Below, piece by piece: positions 54,276 through 63,456 of a stretch of DNA of 64,000 nucleotides (the first letter of the stretch is position 1; each line of letters starts with the position of its first letter). Source of the DNA: Dehalococcoidia bacterium (GTDB lineage: Bacteria > Chloroflexota > Dehalococcoidia > Lucifugimonadales > SHYT01); assembly GCA_009693045.1 (NCBI GenBank), contig SHXZ01000001.1:186001-250000 (forward strand). The letters are read 5' to 3'. The notes under the pieces were generated by a model. The model was not told the DNA's origin, ran no database searches, and was given only the letters and a program-made list of their open reading frames with translations. Position numbers and translations under genes: made by a program.

Positions 54276-54646
54276 ACCAAGGGTGGCTATGGGATGCTTA
54301 CGAGCAAGTCCGGCATTGATATTAGGCTTGTCCATCTAGTGGCTTCACAAGTGCTCTGCTTCCATCATTGCTGGGTCGCGACATCTTTTCCGCTGGTCGC
54401 TTGGACGTCTCCTATTCAAATCCTGGTCATGTTAATTTGGATCTCATTACCAGAATACTCTCCTAAATACAGGGTTTCGCAACAGCCTACATGTACATGG
54501 AGAGGGGCCAGTGCCTGCCTCGAGCGTAGCCGAGGGGGGTGAAGCTGGCGGGGCGGCTGGTTCTCCCTCCCCCTTCAGGGGAGGGAGCTAGAGGGAGAGG
54601 TGGGCGGGGCGTGGGGCTGTCCCCCGCTCCCTGCTACAATCTTCCC
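54276..54646. other. Intergenic region, lower G+C then a family A repeat
   Basis: 54276-54515 is visibly lower in G+C, like the Fic fragment before it, with no gene. A CCTCGAGCGTAGCCGAGGGG hairpin-like repeat (54519-54538) and a family A copy (54559-54618) precede mutS2. Confidence 0.55.
54559..54618. repeat. Family A repeat before mutS2
   Basis: GGTTCTCCCTCCCCCTTCAG, GGGAGGGAGCTAGAGGGAGA, GGTGGGCGGGGCGTGGGG. It is the closest match to the copy inside the mutS2 gene. Confidence 0.85.
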
Positions 54647-57235
54647 ATGACCCTTTCCGAACGCCCCATCACCACCCCCCAGTCCGCCCTCGCACCAGGG
54701 GCGTCGTCGTCAGTTTCCCAGGCCACGTCCAGGGCGCTGGAACAGCTTGAGTTCACGGCGGTGCGGCAGCGCCTTGCCCGCTACGCCTCGTGTCCTCTGG
54801 GCGCGGAGCTGGCCGAGGCCCTCACGCCCTCCAGCGAGACCGCCGAGGTGGAACGCTTCGGCCTGGAGACCGCCGAGGCCCGCGCCCTCCTTGACGAGGG
54901 CGTCGACCTCTCCTTCCCCGCCGTCACCGACGTTCGCGACCACGTGGGCCGCGCTGCCAAGGCGGGTACGCTCCACGGCCCCGACCTCCGCGAGGTGTAT
55001 TCCGCGCTCCAGGGCGCGCACCACGCCCGCCAGGTGCTCGTCGACCGCCGCGCCGCCAAGCCCCTGCTCGCGGGCATCGCCGGGCGCATCCCCGGCCTCC
55101 AGGACGTCGCCCAGGCTATCGCCCAGGCCATCGGCCCCCAGGGCGACGTTCTGGACAGCGCCTCCCCGGCCCTGCGTGCGGTCCGCTCCGACGCCCGCAT
55201 CACCTATCACCGCATGGAGGACATGCTCCAGCGCATCGCACGTTCCTCGTTAGGGCGCCACGTCCTCCAGGAACCGCTCGTCACCGAGCGCAACGGACGC
55301 CCCGTCCTTCCCGTCAAAGCCTCCGAGCGCGGACGCCTCCCCGGCCTCGTCCACGACGTCTCCGAGAGCGGCGCCACCATCTTCGTTGAGCCGCTGCCCG
55401 CCATCCCCATCGCCAACCACCTGCAAGAGCTGCGCTCCGCCGAGGCGCGCGAGGTGGACCGCATCCTCCGCGCCCTCTCCGCCCAGGTTGGCGCCCGCGC
55501 CGACGACGCGCTCCTGGCTCTGGACCTGCTCGCCTACCTGGACCTCGTCATGGCCAAGGCGCGCTACGGCGCCTCGCTCAACGCCCTCCGCACGCCCACG
55601 CCCATCACCGACGACATGACCATGCACCTCGTGGAGGCCCGACACCCGCTGCTTGGTGGCAAAGTCGTCCCCCTCTCGCTCTCAATCGGCCCCGGCGCCG
55701 TCCTGGAGCCCAACAAAGCGCGAGGCTGGACCGTCCTCGTCATCACCGGCCCCAACGCCGGCGGCAAGACCGTCGCCCTCAAGACCGTCGGCCTCATCGC
55801 CCTCATGCACCAGGCCGGCCTTCAGGCGCCCGCCCAGGTCGGCACCGCGCTCCCCGTCTTTGACGCCGTCTTTGCCGACATCGGCGACCACCAGAGCATC
55901 CTGCAGTCCCTCTCTAGCTTCACGGCACACGCCACGGCCATCCAGGCCGTCCTCGCCGAGGCCACGCCCCGCTCACTCGTCCTCATGGACGAGCTCGGCG
56001 CCAGCACCGACCCGGACGAGGGCGCCGCGCTCGGCAAGGCCGTCCTGGAGGCGCTGCAAGCCCGAGGCGTCAACACCATCGCCACCACGCACTACCGCGA
56101 TGTCGCCTCCTTTGTGGAAGGCCGCCCTGGGATGCTCAACGCCAGCGTGGAGCTTGACCCCGCGACGCTATCGCCCACCTACCGCCTCACAATGGGCCTG
56201 CCGGGCCGCAGCTACGCCCTCGCCATCGCCTCCCGCGTGGGCGTGGAGCAGGACGTGCTCTTCCGGGCAATGGAGTTGCTGCCCCAGACCTCGCGCCAGG
56301 TGGATGGTCTCCTCTCCGAGCTGCACCGAGAGCGCGCCGTCGCCGACCAGGCCCGTCGTGAGGCCGAGGACGCCCTGCGCCGCACCGAGGCCATCCGCGC
56401 CGAGCTCGACGCGCGGCTCCAGGCCATTGAGCAGGAGCGGGAAGCCCTTATGGCCGAAGCCCGCGCCGAGGTCCAGCAGCGCGTCGCCGCCCTCATGGTC
56501 GAGCTGGAGCAAGCCGAGGAGGCTGCCAAGGCCGCCCAGGGCGCCGGAGTCCAGGGTGGCCTTTCCCCCGAGCTCTTCCAGGCCAGGGAGCAGGTCGCCA
56601 AAGTGCGCCGCGCCGTCCGCGCGCCGCAGTGGCGACCGCCCAGGCCAACATGGGAGGAGTGGCTCAAGGTGCTTCGCCCCGGCGACTCCGTGCAAGTGCG
56701 CGGCTTCCACGTGGAAGGCCGTGTCCTCGCCCTTCCCGATGCCAAGGGCATGGCCCAGGTCCAGGTCGGCGCGCTGCGCCTCCACGTCCAGTCCGAGCAG
56801 CTCTCCCCGCCCGGTCCTTCTCCCTTCCCCTTCAGGGGAGGGAGTCAGAGGGAGAGGTCGGCGGGGCGAGGGGCGGCCGGTTCTCCCTCCACCTCGAAGG
56901 GGGAGGGTTGGGGTAGGGGTGAAACGCCCCGCCGCAGGGGCGAGGTCTCCTCGCCCGCTCCGCTCTCCGACCTCGCCCGCCTCCGCCAGGGTCCCCTGGA
57001 GCGCGAGCTGGACCTCCGCGGCATGCGCGCCGACGAGGCCCTGTCTCGCCTCGACGCCTTCCTGGACAGGGCGCTGCTCCACGGCCTCGCCGAGGTGCAG
57101 ATCGTCCACGGCGCGGCCACAGGCGCGCTCCGCAACGCCGTCCGCGAGCGCCTCAGCAAGTACCCCGTCGTCAAAAGCTGGTCCACCCCCGCCGGCCCCC
57201 GAGGCGACGGCGTCACCGTCGTCCATCTCGCCTAA
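54647..57235 (+). CDS. mutS2: MutS2 endonuclease/ATPase with family A repeats inside the linker
   Basis: 862 residues. Landmarks: LEQLEFTAVRQRLARYASC at the N-terminus, Walker A GPNAGGKT (368-375), LVLMDELGASTDPDEGAALG, then a long coiled coil (about 560-670), and a C-terminal Smr nuclease domain from about 785 (ELDLRGMRADEALSRL and VQIVHGAATGALRNAV). The Smr motif reads HGAATG where most have HGxGTG. Roughly residues 723-765 are translated from two family A repeat copies (PSPFPFRGGSQRERSAGRG and SPSTSKGEGWGRGETP) and are in frame. ATG 54647. It acts on ribosome collisions or branched DNA. Confidence 0.95.
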   Translation: MTLSERPITTPQSALAPGASSSVSQATSRALEQLEFTAVRQRLARYASCPLGAELAEALTPSSETAEVERFGLETAEARALLDEGVDLSFPAVTDVRDHVGRAAKAGTLHGPDLREVYSALQGAHHARQVLVDRRAAKPLLAGIAGRIPGLQDVAQAIAQAIGPQGDVLDSASPALRAVRSDARITYHRMEDMLQRIARSSLGRHVLQEPLVTERNGRPVLPVKASERGRLPGLVHDVSESGATIFVEPLPAIPIANHLQELRSAEAREVDRILRALSAQVGARADDALLALDLLAYLDLVMAKARYGASLNALRTPTPITDDMTMHLVEARHPLLGGKVVPLSLSIGPGAVLEPNKARGWTVLVITGPNAGGKTVALKTVGLIALMHQAGLQAPAQVGTALPVFDAVFADIGDHQSILQSLSSFTAHATAIQAVLAEATPRSLVLMDELGASTDPDEGAALGKAVLEALQARGVNTIATTHYRDVASFVEGRPGMLNASVELDPATLSPTYRLTMGLPGRSYALAIASRVGVEQDVLFRAMELLPQTSRQVDGLLSELHRERAVADQARREAEDALRRTEAIRAELDARLQAIEQEREALMAEARAEVQQRVAALMVELEQAEEAAKAAQGAGVQGGLSPELFQAREQVAKVRRAVRAPQWRPPRPTWEEWLKVLRPGDSVQVRGFHVEGRVLALPDAKGMAQVQVGALRLHVQSEQLSPPGPSPFPFRGGSQRERSAGRGAAGSPSTSKGEGWGRGETPRRRGEVSSPAPLSDLARLRQGPLERELDLRGMRADEALSRLDAFLDRALLHGLAEVQIVHGAATGALRNAVRERLSKYPVVKSWSTPAGPRGDGVTVVHLA
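56815..56925. repeat. Two family A repeat copies inside mutS2
   Basis: CCTTCTCCCTTCCCCTTCAG with GGGAGGGAGTCAGAGGGAGA (56816-56858) and GGTTCTCCCTCCACCTCGAA with GGGGGAGGGTTGGGGTAGGG (56879-56919) lie in the reading frame, between the core and the Smr domain. Confidence 0.85.
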
Positions 57236-57389
57236 CCATTCTTCCATCACGGCGTTGGTGGAGCGAAGCCTCTTCGTGCCGGGTGCGCCGAACCTCGTCC
57301 TTTCGGGACAGGAACAGGCTACGCTTTGCGGACCTGCCGCCTGCCGATGTATAACGCGCCATCCGCGAACGCCAAAAGGAGGCACACGC

Positions 57390-57830
57390 ATGATTACGCA
57401 TAAGACAACCGTGACCGTGAACGAGTCGGCAGCCGACGTGTTCACGGTCGTCGGCGCCGATTACGTCGCCAACCATCCCAAGTGGGACGCAAAGGTGGTC
57501 AGCCCGCAATTGGAGCCCAGCGGCCCGATGGCGCTCGGCGCTCGCGGCCGCGAGACCCGGAAGCAGGGCGGGCGGACCATGACCTACCAGTTTGAAGTAA
57601 CCGACTTCAAGCCCGGATCGGCGTTTGCGTTTCGCGCCCACGGCGGGCCGGTGCAGCTAACAGCCAGCTACGCCGTCAAGCCCCTGAGCGCCAAGCAATC
57701 GCAGCTGGACATTGAGGTCACCATGAAGATGGGTGGCGTCATGAGGCTCATGGAGCCGTTCATGGCGGGCGGCGTCAAGAAAGAGTTCAACGCGATAACC
57801 GCCGAGATCAAGAGAATGATTGAAGCGTAG
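57390..57830 (+). CDS. SRPBCC (polyketide cyclase/START-like) family protein
   Basis: 146 residues. MITHKTTVTVNESAADVFTV, then WDAKVVSPQLEPSGPMALGA and MEPFMAGGVKKEFNAITAEI are typical of helix-grip lipid/ligand-binding proteins. ATG 57390 has AAAAGGAGG upstream. It is not in an operon. Ligand unknown. Confidence 0.8.
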   Translation: MITHKTTVTVNESAADVFTVVGADYVANHPKWDAKVVSPQLEPSGPMALGARGRETRKQGGRTMTYQFEVTDFKPGSAFAFRAHGGPVQLTASYAVKPLSAKQSQLDIEVTMKMGGVMRLMEPFMAGGVKKEFNAITAEIKRMIEA

Positions 57831-58562
57831 TCCTCGGCTTTGCCCCGTGTGGGAGGCTGGCGACTGACCACGAAACCCAAGAGAAGGGCGCCCCTTGGTG
57901 CCCTCTCATGCGCGTGGCCGCCATAGATCATCACGCCCCGAACCCGTAGGGGCGCATAGCCGTGCGCCCTCCACCTCTCGAGCGATCCGCCCGTCACCCT
58001 TCGTACCTCCCGTCGTCACTGAAAGCGCGAGGCCGAGTTCCCTTGCTGCCCTGCTGAGCACCTCTTTTGTCATTCCGACCGCCCCCCTGTCATTCCGAGC
58101 GCAACGAGGAATCTCCCACACATTGGCCACCCGCGCACCAGGCTGCCACCAGAAAAAGGCCCGCCTGCCCAGCCATCTCTGCGTGAAGGGCCACGCCCTT
58201 CCTGCCATGCCCCCCCTTGCCCGCGCGCCGTTGCTGCCTTAGCCTGGAAGCATGACGACCATCACGCCGAGTCGCCCCGTCCCCACCCGCCCGCTTCCCA
58301 CGTGCGCCCACATGGGACATGCGGGCGCAAAAAATATTGTCGCGATCCTTGACGGCTTCCAGCGCATCACCATCGGCTTTCCGGCCTTCCGGAACACAAT
58401 GCAAAACAAAGCGATAATACCATGCAAAGCTAAAAAGTCTTTCAGCGGACAAAGCAAACAAAAGCGTTCGCACCAGAAGGACGCAATGGTCACCACCACC
58501 GCGAGCATAGACGTCAACGGCGCGACCTTGCCGCTTCCCTCCCGTGCCGATAGACTGAACGT
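57831..58562. other. Intergenic region with repeats
   Basis: A diverged family B copy (GTAGGGGCGCATAGCCGTGC near 57947-57973) and two family C copies (about 58069-58115) are seen. No convincing gene. Confidence 0.5.
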
Positions 58563-60215
58563 ATGAACAACCTCATCATCCTCATCGGGTTCTCCGGCAC
58601 GGGCAAGAGCGCCGTGGGCAAGGCCGTCGCGCGGATGCTCGGCTGGTCGTTCGTGGATACGGACGAGCTCGTCGTCCGCCGCGCCGGCAAGTCCATCGAC
58701 GCCATCTTCGCCGAACAGGGTGAAGCCGCCTTCCGCCAACTGGAGCGCGAGGCGCTGGACACAGCCCTCTCGCAGAAGAACGCCGTCGTCGCCACGGGTG
58801 GTGGCGCATTCGTCCAAGAGGGCAACCGCGACCGCATCTTGGCCGCCAGTGCTGTCGTGTGCCTGGAGGCCCAGCCCGAGACCATCGTGCAGCGCTTGTT
58901 CAGCCAGTCCGGCGCCGAGGCCCGGCCCCTGCTCATGGGCACTCCCGCCGAGCGCCTCGAGCGCGTCTGTCAGCTCAAGGCGCAACGCCAGTCCGCCTAC
59001 GCCAACGCCCACTGGACTGTCCACACCGACCACCTCACCGTGGATGAAGCGGCGCGAGAGGTTGCCAGGGCGTGGGACACCCTGCGCGGCAAGCTCTTCC
59101 GTGACGGCGCGGAAGGCAACGGCGACCCGGCGGTCATCGTCCACTCCTCCGTCGGGCCGTGTCCCATTTACCTTGGCGCGGGTCTGCTAGGAACCCTGGG
59201 GGAGCGATGCCGCGGCGCCGGCCTGCGCACTACCGCGTACCTCTTCACCGACACCAACGTCGCCAAGCGCCACGCCGCCCAGGCGCAGGCCGCGCTGGAA
59301 GAAGCGGGCGTCAAAGTCCACACGCGCGTCATCCCTGCGGGCGAGGCATCTAAGAACCTGGACGAGGTCGCGCGCTGCTACGCCTGGCTGGCCGAGTGCC
59401 GCGCCGAACGCGGCCACTTTATCGTCGCAGTCGGTGGCGGCGTCGTCGGCGACGTCGCGGGCTTCGTTGCCGCCACCTACGCGCGCGGCATCCCCTTCGT
59501 CCAGGTCCCAACCTCGCTGGCCGCGATGGTCGACGCCTCCATCGGCGGCAAGACCGCCGTGGACCTCCCGGCGGGCAAGAACCTCGTCGGCGCCTTTCAC
59601 CAACCGCGCTTCGTCCTGGCCGACACACAGACCCTGAGTACGCTGCCGCCCAGGGAGATGGCCTCCGGCTGGGCCGAGGCGGTCAAGCATGGCCTCATCA
59701 TGGACGAGGCGCTGGTGCGTTCCTTTGAGACCGAGGCCGATGCAATCCTAGGGCTGAAGCCCGGCGCCCTGACCGACGCCCTGCGCCGCAGCGTCGCCAT
59801 CAAGGCTCGTGTGGTGACCCAGGACGAGCGCGAGACGCTGGGGATCCGCACGCTGCTCAACTACGGCCACACGCTTGGCCATGCCCTGGAGGCTGCCACG
59901 GGATACACCGCGCTCCTCCACGGCGAGGCCGTCGCCATCGGCATGAACGCCGCCGGCATCATCAGCCATCACATGGGGCTGCTCTCCGCCGACGGCCTGG
60001 CGGCCCAAACGAGCCTGCTGCGGCGGTACGGCCTGCCCCTGCGGATCCCCACGGACGTGGACCTTGACGCGGTCCTCAACGCCATGCAGCTAGACAAAAA
60101 GACCGCCGGCGGGAAAGTGCGCTGGGTGCTGCTGAAAGAGATCGGCCATGCGGTGACCAACGGCGACGTTCCCGCAACCCTCGTCCGCAAGGTCGCCCAG
60201 GAGCTTGCCGCTTAG
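58563..60215 (+). CDS. aroKB: Fused shikimate kinase / 3-dehydroquinate synthase
   Basis: 550 residues with two enzymes of the shikimate pathway in one chain. Residues about 1-170: shikimate kinase with P-loop IGFSGTGKSAVGKAVA, SFVDTDELV, and VVATGGGAFV. Residues about 185-550: dehydroquinate synthase with FIVAVGGGVVGDVAGFVAAT, PTSLAAMVDASIGGKTAVDL and LNYGHTLGHALEAA (zinc His residues). The join near residue 170-185 is short. AroK acts two steps after AroB, so the fusion does not join consecutive steps. ATG 58563. Confidence 0.95.
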   Translation: MNNLIILIGFSGTGKSAVGKAVARMLGWSFVDTDELVVRRAGKSIDAIFAEQGEAAFRQLEREALDTALSQKNAVVATGGGAFVQEGNRDRILAASAVVCLEAQPETIVQRLFSQSGAEARPLLMGTPAERLERVCQLKAQRQSAYANAHWTVHTDHLTVDEAAREVARAWDTLRGKLFRDGAEGNGDPAVIVHSSVGPCPIYLGAGLLGTLGERCRGAGLRTTAYLFTDTNVAKRHAAQAQAALEEAGVKVHTRVIPAGEASKNLDEVARCYAWLAECRAERGHFIVAVGGGVVGDVAGFVAATYARGIPFVQVPTSLAAMVDASIGGKTAVDLPAGKNLVGAFHQPRFVLADTQTLSTLPPREMASGWAEAVKHGLIMDEALVRSFETEADAILGLKPGALTDALRRSVAIKARVVTQDERETLGIRTLLNYGHTLGHALEAATGYTALLHGEAVAIGMNAAGIISHHMGLLSADGLAAQTSLLRRYGLPLRIPTDVDLDAVLNAMQLDKKTAGGKVRWVLLKEIGHAVTNGDVPATLVRKVAQELAA

Positions 60216-60270
60216 GCTCGCCTGCTTGTGCGCTCAGCAGGTTTCGGTCGGGGCAACAGGCGGCAGTCTG

Positions 60271-61623
60271 CTACGGCATGTTGCGAATGATGGGCCTGAA
60301 CAACAAGCCCCACGCCGCTACCAGCGCGACGACGGCCCCCGCAGCGCCGACCGCAATCTGCGCGCCCACCACCTCGGCCAGTGCGCCCATCGGCACGGAA
60401 CCGAGAGGCTGCAAGCCGACCTCCATCATGTAGATGCCCATGACCCGCGCCCGCATGTGGTCGTCAATGTTGGACTGAAGAAGCGTCTGGTTCACCGTGG
60501 CCCGCGCCGTGGAGCTGATCCCCATCGGCACCATGAGCGCCAGCGCGACCGCGTAGACAGGGATCGCCGTGAACGCGATGATCGTTAGGCCCCAGACGAC
60601 CATCAGTATGAGGACCTGAAGGCCTTTGCGCCGGAAATCGCCGAGCGATGCGACCACCACCGATCCCGCTAATGCCCCAACCCCCGTCAGGCTGAGCAAC
60701 AGGCCCAGTCCCTGCGGACCCACCTTCAGAATGTCCGTCGTGAAGATGGGCAGCATCAGCTGGAACGGCAGCCCGAACGCCACGGACGCGAACGCGAAAA
60801 TCATCAGGTTGAGCAACACCGGTTTTGTCTTCAGGTAGCGGAAGGTGTCGCCCATGTCCGTCACCATGTTGGTGCGCCTGGCCCTTTGGGCCGGAGGCAT
60901 CTTCGACAGGAAGAACATAATCAACGCGGAGGCGAAGACCATGCCCGACATGATGAAAAAGATTGGGCCGACGCCCGTCGCCGCAATGAGCACCCCCGCG
61001 ATCCCCGGCGTCGTGATGCACGTCAGGTTCATGAACGCCGAGTTCAGCGAGATGGCGTTCATGAGCAGCCGCTTCCCCACGAGCTCGGGGATCATCGCCT
61101 GGCGGGTTGGCAGCATGAAGGCCTGAGCCGTCCCCTGCAAGACGCTCGCAAGGACCAACGTCGCCACCACGCTGTTCTTCGCTGCGCCGGAGACCACGAT
61201 CAAGGCGACGCACAGCGACGACACCGCCATGCCAACTATGGACGCCATGATGATGTACTTCTTGCTGAACCGGTCAGCCAGCACGCCACCCAGCAGCGAA
61301 AACATGACCATGGGCAGCCCGGTCGCCAGGCCCAGCATCGCCAGCATCAGCGGCGAGCGCGTGATCTCATACAAGAACCAGTTTCGGGCAACCTGCTGCA
61401 TCTGCTGGCTCGCGAATACCAGGAACATGCCAGCCGTATAGGTCCGATAACTCGGGGAACACAGGGACTCAAAGGCGCGGAGCCAGGTGGGAAGGGGGGG
61501 TTGTCGGTGTGTTTTCCGGAGGCGGGCTTGCCGACGGTGGCGAAGCGGCGGTGTGCGCCGCGTCACGGCGAAGTTTGACCAACGCTGCGTCCTTTCAGTT
61601 TTATCTATAAAGGTAGACACCAC
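60271..61623 (-). CDS. MFS transporter, multidrug/siderophore exporter type, copy 1
   Basis: 450 residues. About 11-12 membrane segments. LFMVFS-type N-terminal group: AGMFLVFASQQMQQVARNWF, LADRFSKKYIIMASIVGMAV (loop 2-3 motif), SVLQGTAQAFMLPTRQAMIP, then RARVMGIYMMEVGLQPLGSV. This resembles the EntS-like export branch. The start is uncertain: the first roughly 50 residues (to LCSPSYRTY) are polar and basic. The downstream neighbour on the same strand is a paralogue. Confidence 0.83.
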   Translation of the reverse strand: MVSTFIDKTERTQRWSNFAVTRRTPPLRHRRQARLRKTHRQPPLPTWLRAFESLCSPSYRTYTAGMFLVFASQQMQQVARNWFLYEITRSPLMLAMLGLATGLPMVMFSLLGGVLADRFSKKYIIMASIVGMAVSSLCVALIVVSGAAKNSVVATLVLASVLQGTAQAFMLPTRQAMIPELVGKRLLMNAISLNSAFMNLTCITTPGIAGVLIAATGVGPIFFIMSGMVFASALIMFFLSKMPPAQRARRTNMVTDMGDTFRYLKTKPVLLNLMIFAFASVAFGLPFQLMLPIFTTDILKVGPQGLGLLLSLTGVGALAGSVVVASLGDFRRKGLQVLILMVVWGLTIIAFTAIPVYAVALALMVPMGISSTARATVNQTLLQSNIDDHMRARVMGIYMMEVGLQPLGSVPMGALAEVVGAQIAVGAAGAVVALVAAWGLLFRPIIRNMP

Positions 61624-61930
61624 GGCAAGATAACATTTAGGAATCCGAAACTCAACGTGCTTGGTGAAGGCGTTTAAGGCTTCCGTTATTGCATTGGCTC
61701 CCTTTCTCGTTCACAGTGCCGAGTCTCAGGAGACTTGTAGGGGCGATTCAAGAATTACCCCACAAGAATCGCCTCTGCAAGGTTTCCAGCAAACCGAAAC
61801 GCCCTAGAGTGAAGGTGAGAGCGTGGACAGCATAGGCGTGCCGTGTAGGTATGCGTCACACTAGGGCGTCGTTACCGAACGGACGAGCGGCAAATGGGGC
61901 CCCGCGAATACGCCCGCGGACGGCGTGTGT
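61624..61930. other. Intergenic region with a diverged family B palindrome
   Basis: TTGTAGGGGCGATTC (61735-61749) pairs with GAATCGCCTCTGCAA (61766-61780) with two mismatches. No gene seen. Confidence 0.6.
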
Positions 61931-63274
61931 TCAGTCAAGCCGCCGCAGTCGTGGCGAGAGAGCCACGATGACGACGCAGAGGACTGCGAGGATAATCGCC
62001 AAGCCCCCCACCGCCCATTGCACGCCAATCGCCTCCGCCACAATCGCCGTCGCGAACGCTCCAAAGCTGCTGAGGCCGAACTCCATCATCATGAGTGACA
62101 TCACCCGGCCCCGGTACGTCTGCTCCGTGTAGGACTGGAGCAACGAGCTCCCCAGCGTCTGGCGCACGGTCTGTCCCAGGCCAACGAAGACCATGAACAC
62201 CAGCGACGCTGTCCACCACCTGGAGAATGAGAACCCCACGAGCGCGATGGCGAGGACGCCAGTCCCCGCCATGAGCAGCAATCCCCGCTTCTTGTTGGAA
62301 ATGGACGCCAACACCAGGGAACCTACCATGGCGCCCGCGCCGGAGACGCTGAGCAGGATGCCCATCCCGCTCGCGCCCACGTGCAAGACGCCTTCGGTGA
62401 ACGCCGGCAGGAGGGTCATGATCGGCATGGAGAGCAGCACCACCAGGAAGGTGACCGCGAGCACGAGGAGGACAGTCTTTTCCGCTTGAACGTAACGCAG
62501 ACCTTCCTTCAACGCTGCCAGGCCGCTCGCGCGGGCGCCCGCAGGGCTGGTGCGCGGCAACAACGCCGCGAACAACGCCGCGAACACGTACAGGCCCGTC
62601 ATGCACAGGTACACGGCGGCAAAGCCAACGACGTCAATCAAGAAGCCTCCCGCGGCCGGCGCCAGCAGACGCAGGGTGTTCATCCCAAGGCTGTTCAGCG
62701 CAATGGCGTTCATGAGATGCTTTTCGCCCACAAGCTCCGGGATGATCGCCTGCCGCGAGGGCATGACCAGTCCCGACACTCCGCCCTGGAGTACCGAGGA
62801 GACAATAAGCACCCACCACGAACCTCCGTGCTCGGCGCTCACGTAACCCGTAAGCAACCCCACGGCTACAATGAGCGACGCCAACGCGAAGGCGAGCTGC
62901 CCGCCGAGCAGCATGAACTTCTTTTGCACCCGGTCGGCTACGACACCGCCGTAGAGGGAGAGAAGGATCATCGGAACGGCATTCGCCAGGGACGTGAGGC
63001 CAAGGATCGCGGTGGAGCCAGTCAACCGATAGGCCAGGAGAGAGCTGGTCACCATCTGCATGTTCATGGCGGCCATTTGGCCCATCATGCCGCCGTAGAA
63101 CACGCGGTAGGCTGGGGAGCTGAATGAGGCGAACGTAGAGAAGTTGGTGGGGGAGAAGGATCCCTTTGGCCTTAGCGACGCAGGATCGGAGGGATGTGCC
63201 TGGCGATTAGCTGCTGTGTCGGGAGCATCATCAACGCTTGCGACTCCGGTAGGGCGCTGCTGCTCTTGTCTCAT
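61931..63274 (-). CDS. MFS transporter, multidrug/siderophore exporter type, copy 2
   Basis: 447 residues, same family and layout as the gene at 60271. YRVFYGGMMGQMAAMNMQMV, VADRVQKKFMLLGGQLAFAL, SSVLQGGVSGLVMPSRQAII and GRVMSLMMMEFGLSSFGAFA match the same segments in copy 1. The two are probably an old tandem duplication. The start is an ATG at 63274 that gives a polar N-terminal stretch of about 50 residues. Confidence 0.85.
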   Translation of the reverse strand: MRQEQQRPTGVASVDDAPDTAANRQAHPSDPASLRPKGSFSPTNFSTFASFSSPAYRVFYGGMMGQMAAMNMQMVTSSLLAYRLTGSTAILGLTSLANAVPMILLSLYGGVVADRVQKKFMLLGGQLAFALASLIVAVGLLTGYVSAEHGGSWWVLIVSSVLQGGVSGLVMPSRQAIIPELVGEKHLMNAIALNSLGMNTLRLLAPAAGGFLIDVVGFAAVYLCMTGLYVFAALFAALLPRTSPAGARASGLAALKEGLRYVQAEKTVLLVLAVTFLVVLLSMPIMTLLPAFTEGVLHVGASGMGILLSVSGAGAMVGSLVLASISNKKRGLLLMAGTGVLAIALVGFSFSRWWTASLVFMVFVGLGQTVRQTLGSSLLQSYTEQTYRGRVMSLMMMEFGLSSFGAFATAIVAEAIGVQWAVGGLAIILAVLCVVIVALSPRLRRLD

Positions 63275-63456
63275 TCATGAACCTTTGCGCCTGTCGCTTC
63301 AGCAAGCGGGCGCATTTCACAATGGCCCAATCGTAGCACTCTGTCAACGCGTGTCAACGACGAGCGCAAAGTAGCGCAAAATGGGCTGAATCCCCGTTGA
63401 GTCTTTCGTCCACTCTTCGTATCATCAAGAAGCCGCACGCATCGGGTCAGGGAAAC

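Noticed and set aside
55653..57389. Long alternative plus-strand frame through mutS2
   Set aside because: Ser/Pro/Arg-rich translation in another frame of mutS2; only its end (57390 on) is a real gene.
58252..58566. 104-codon plus-strand frame before aroKB
   Set aside because: No ribosome site and no recognisable domain; it is followed directly by the aroKB start, and the translation looks like non-coding sequence.
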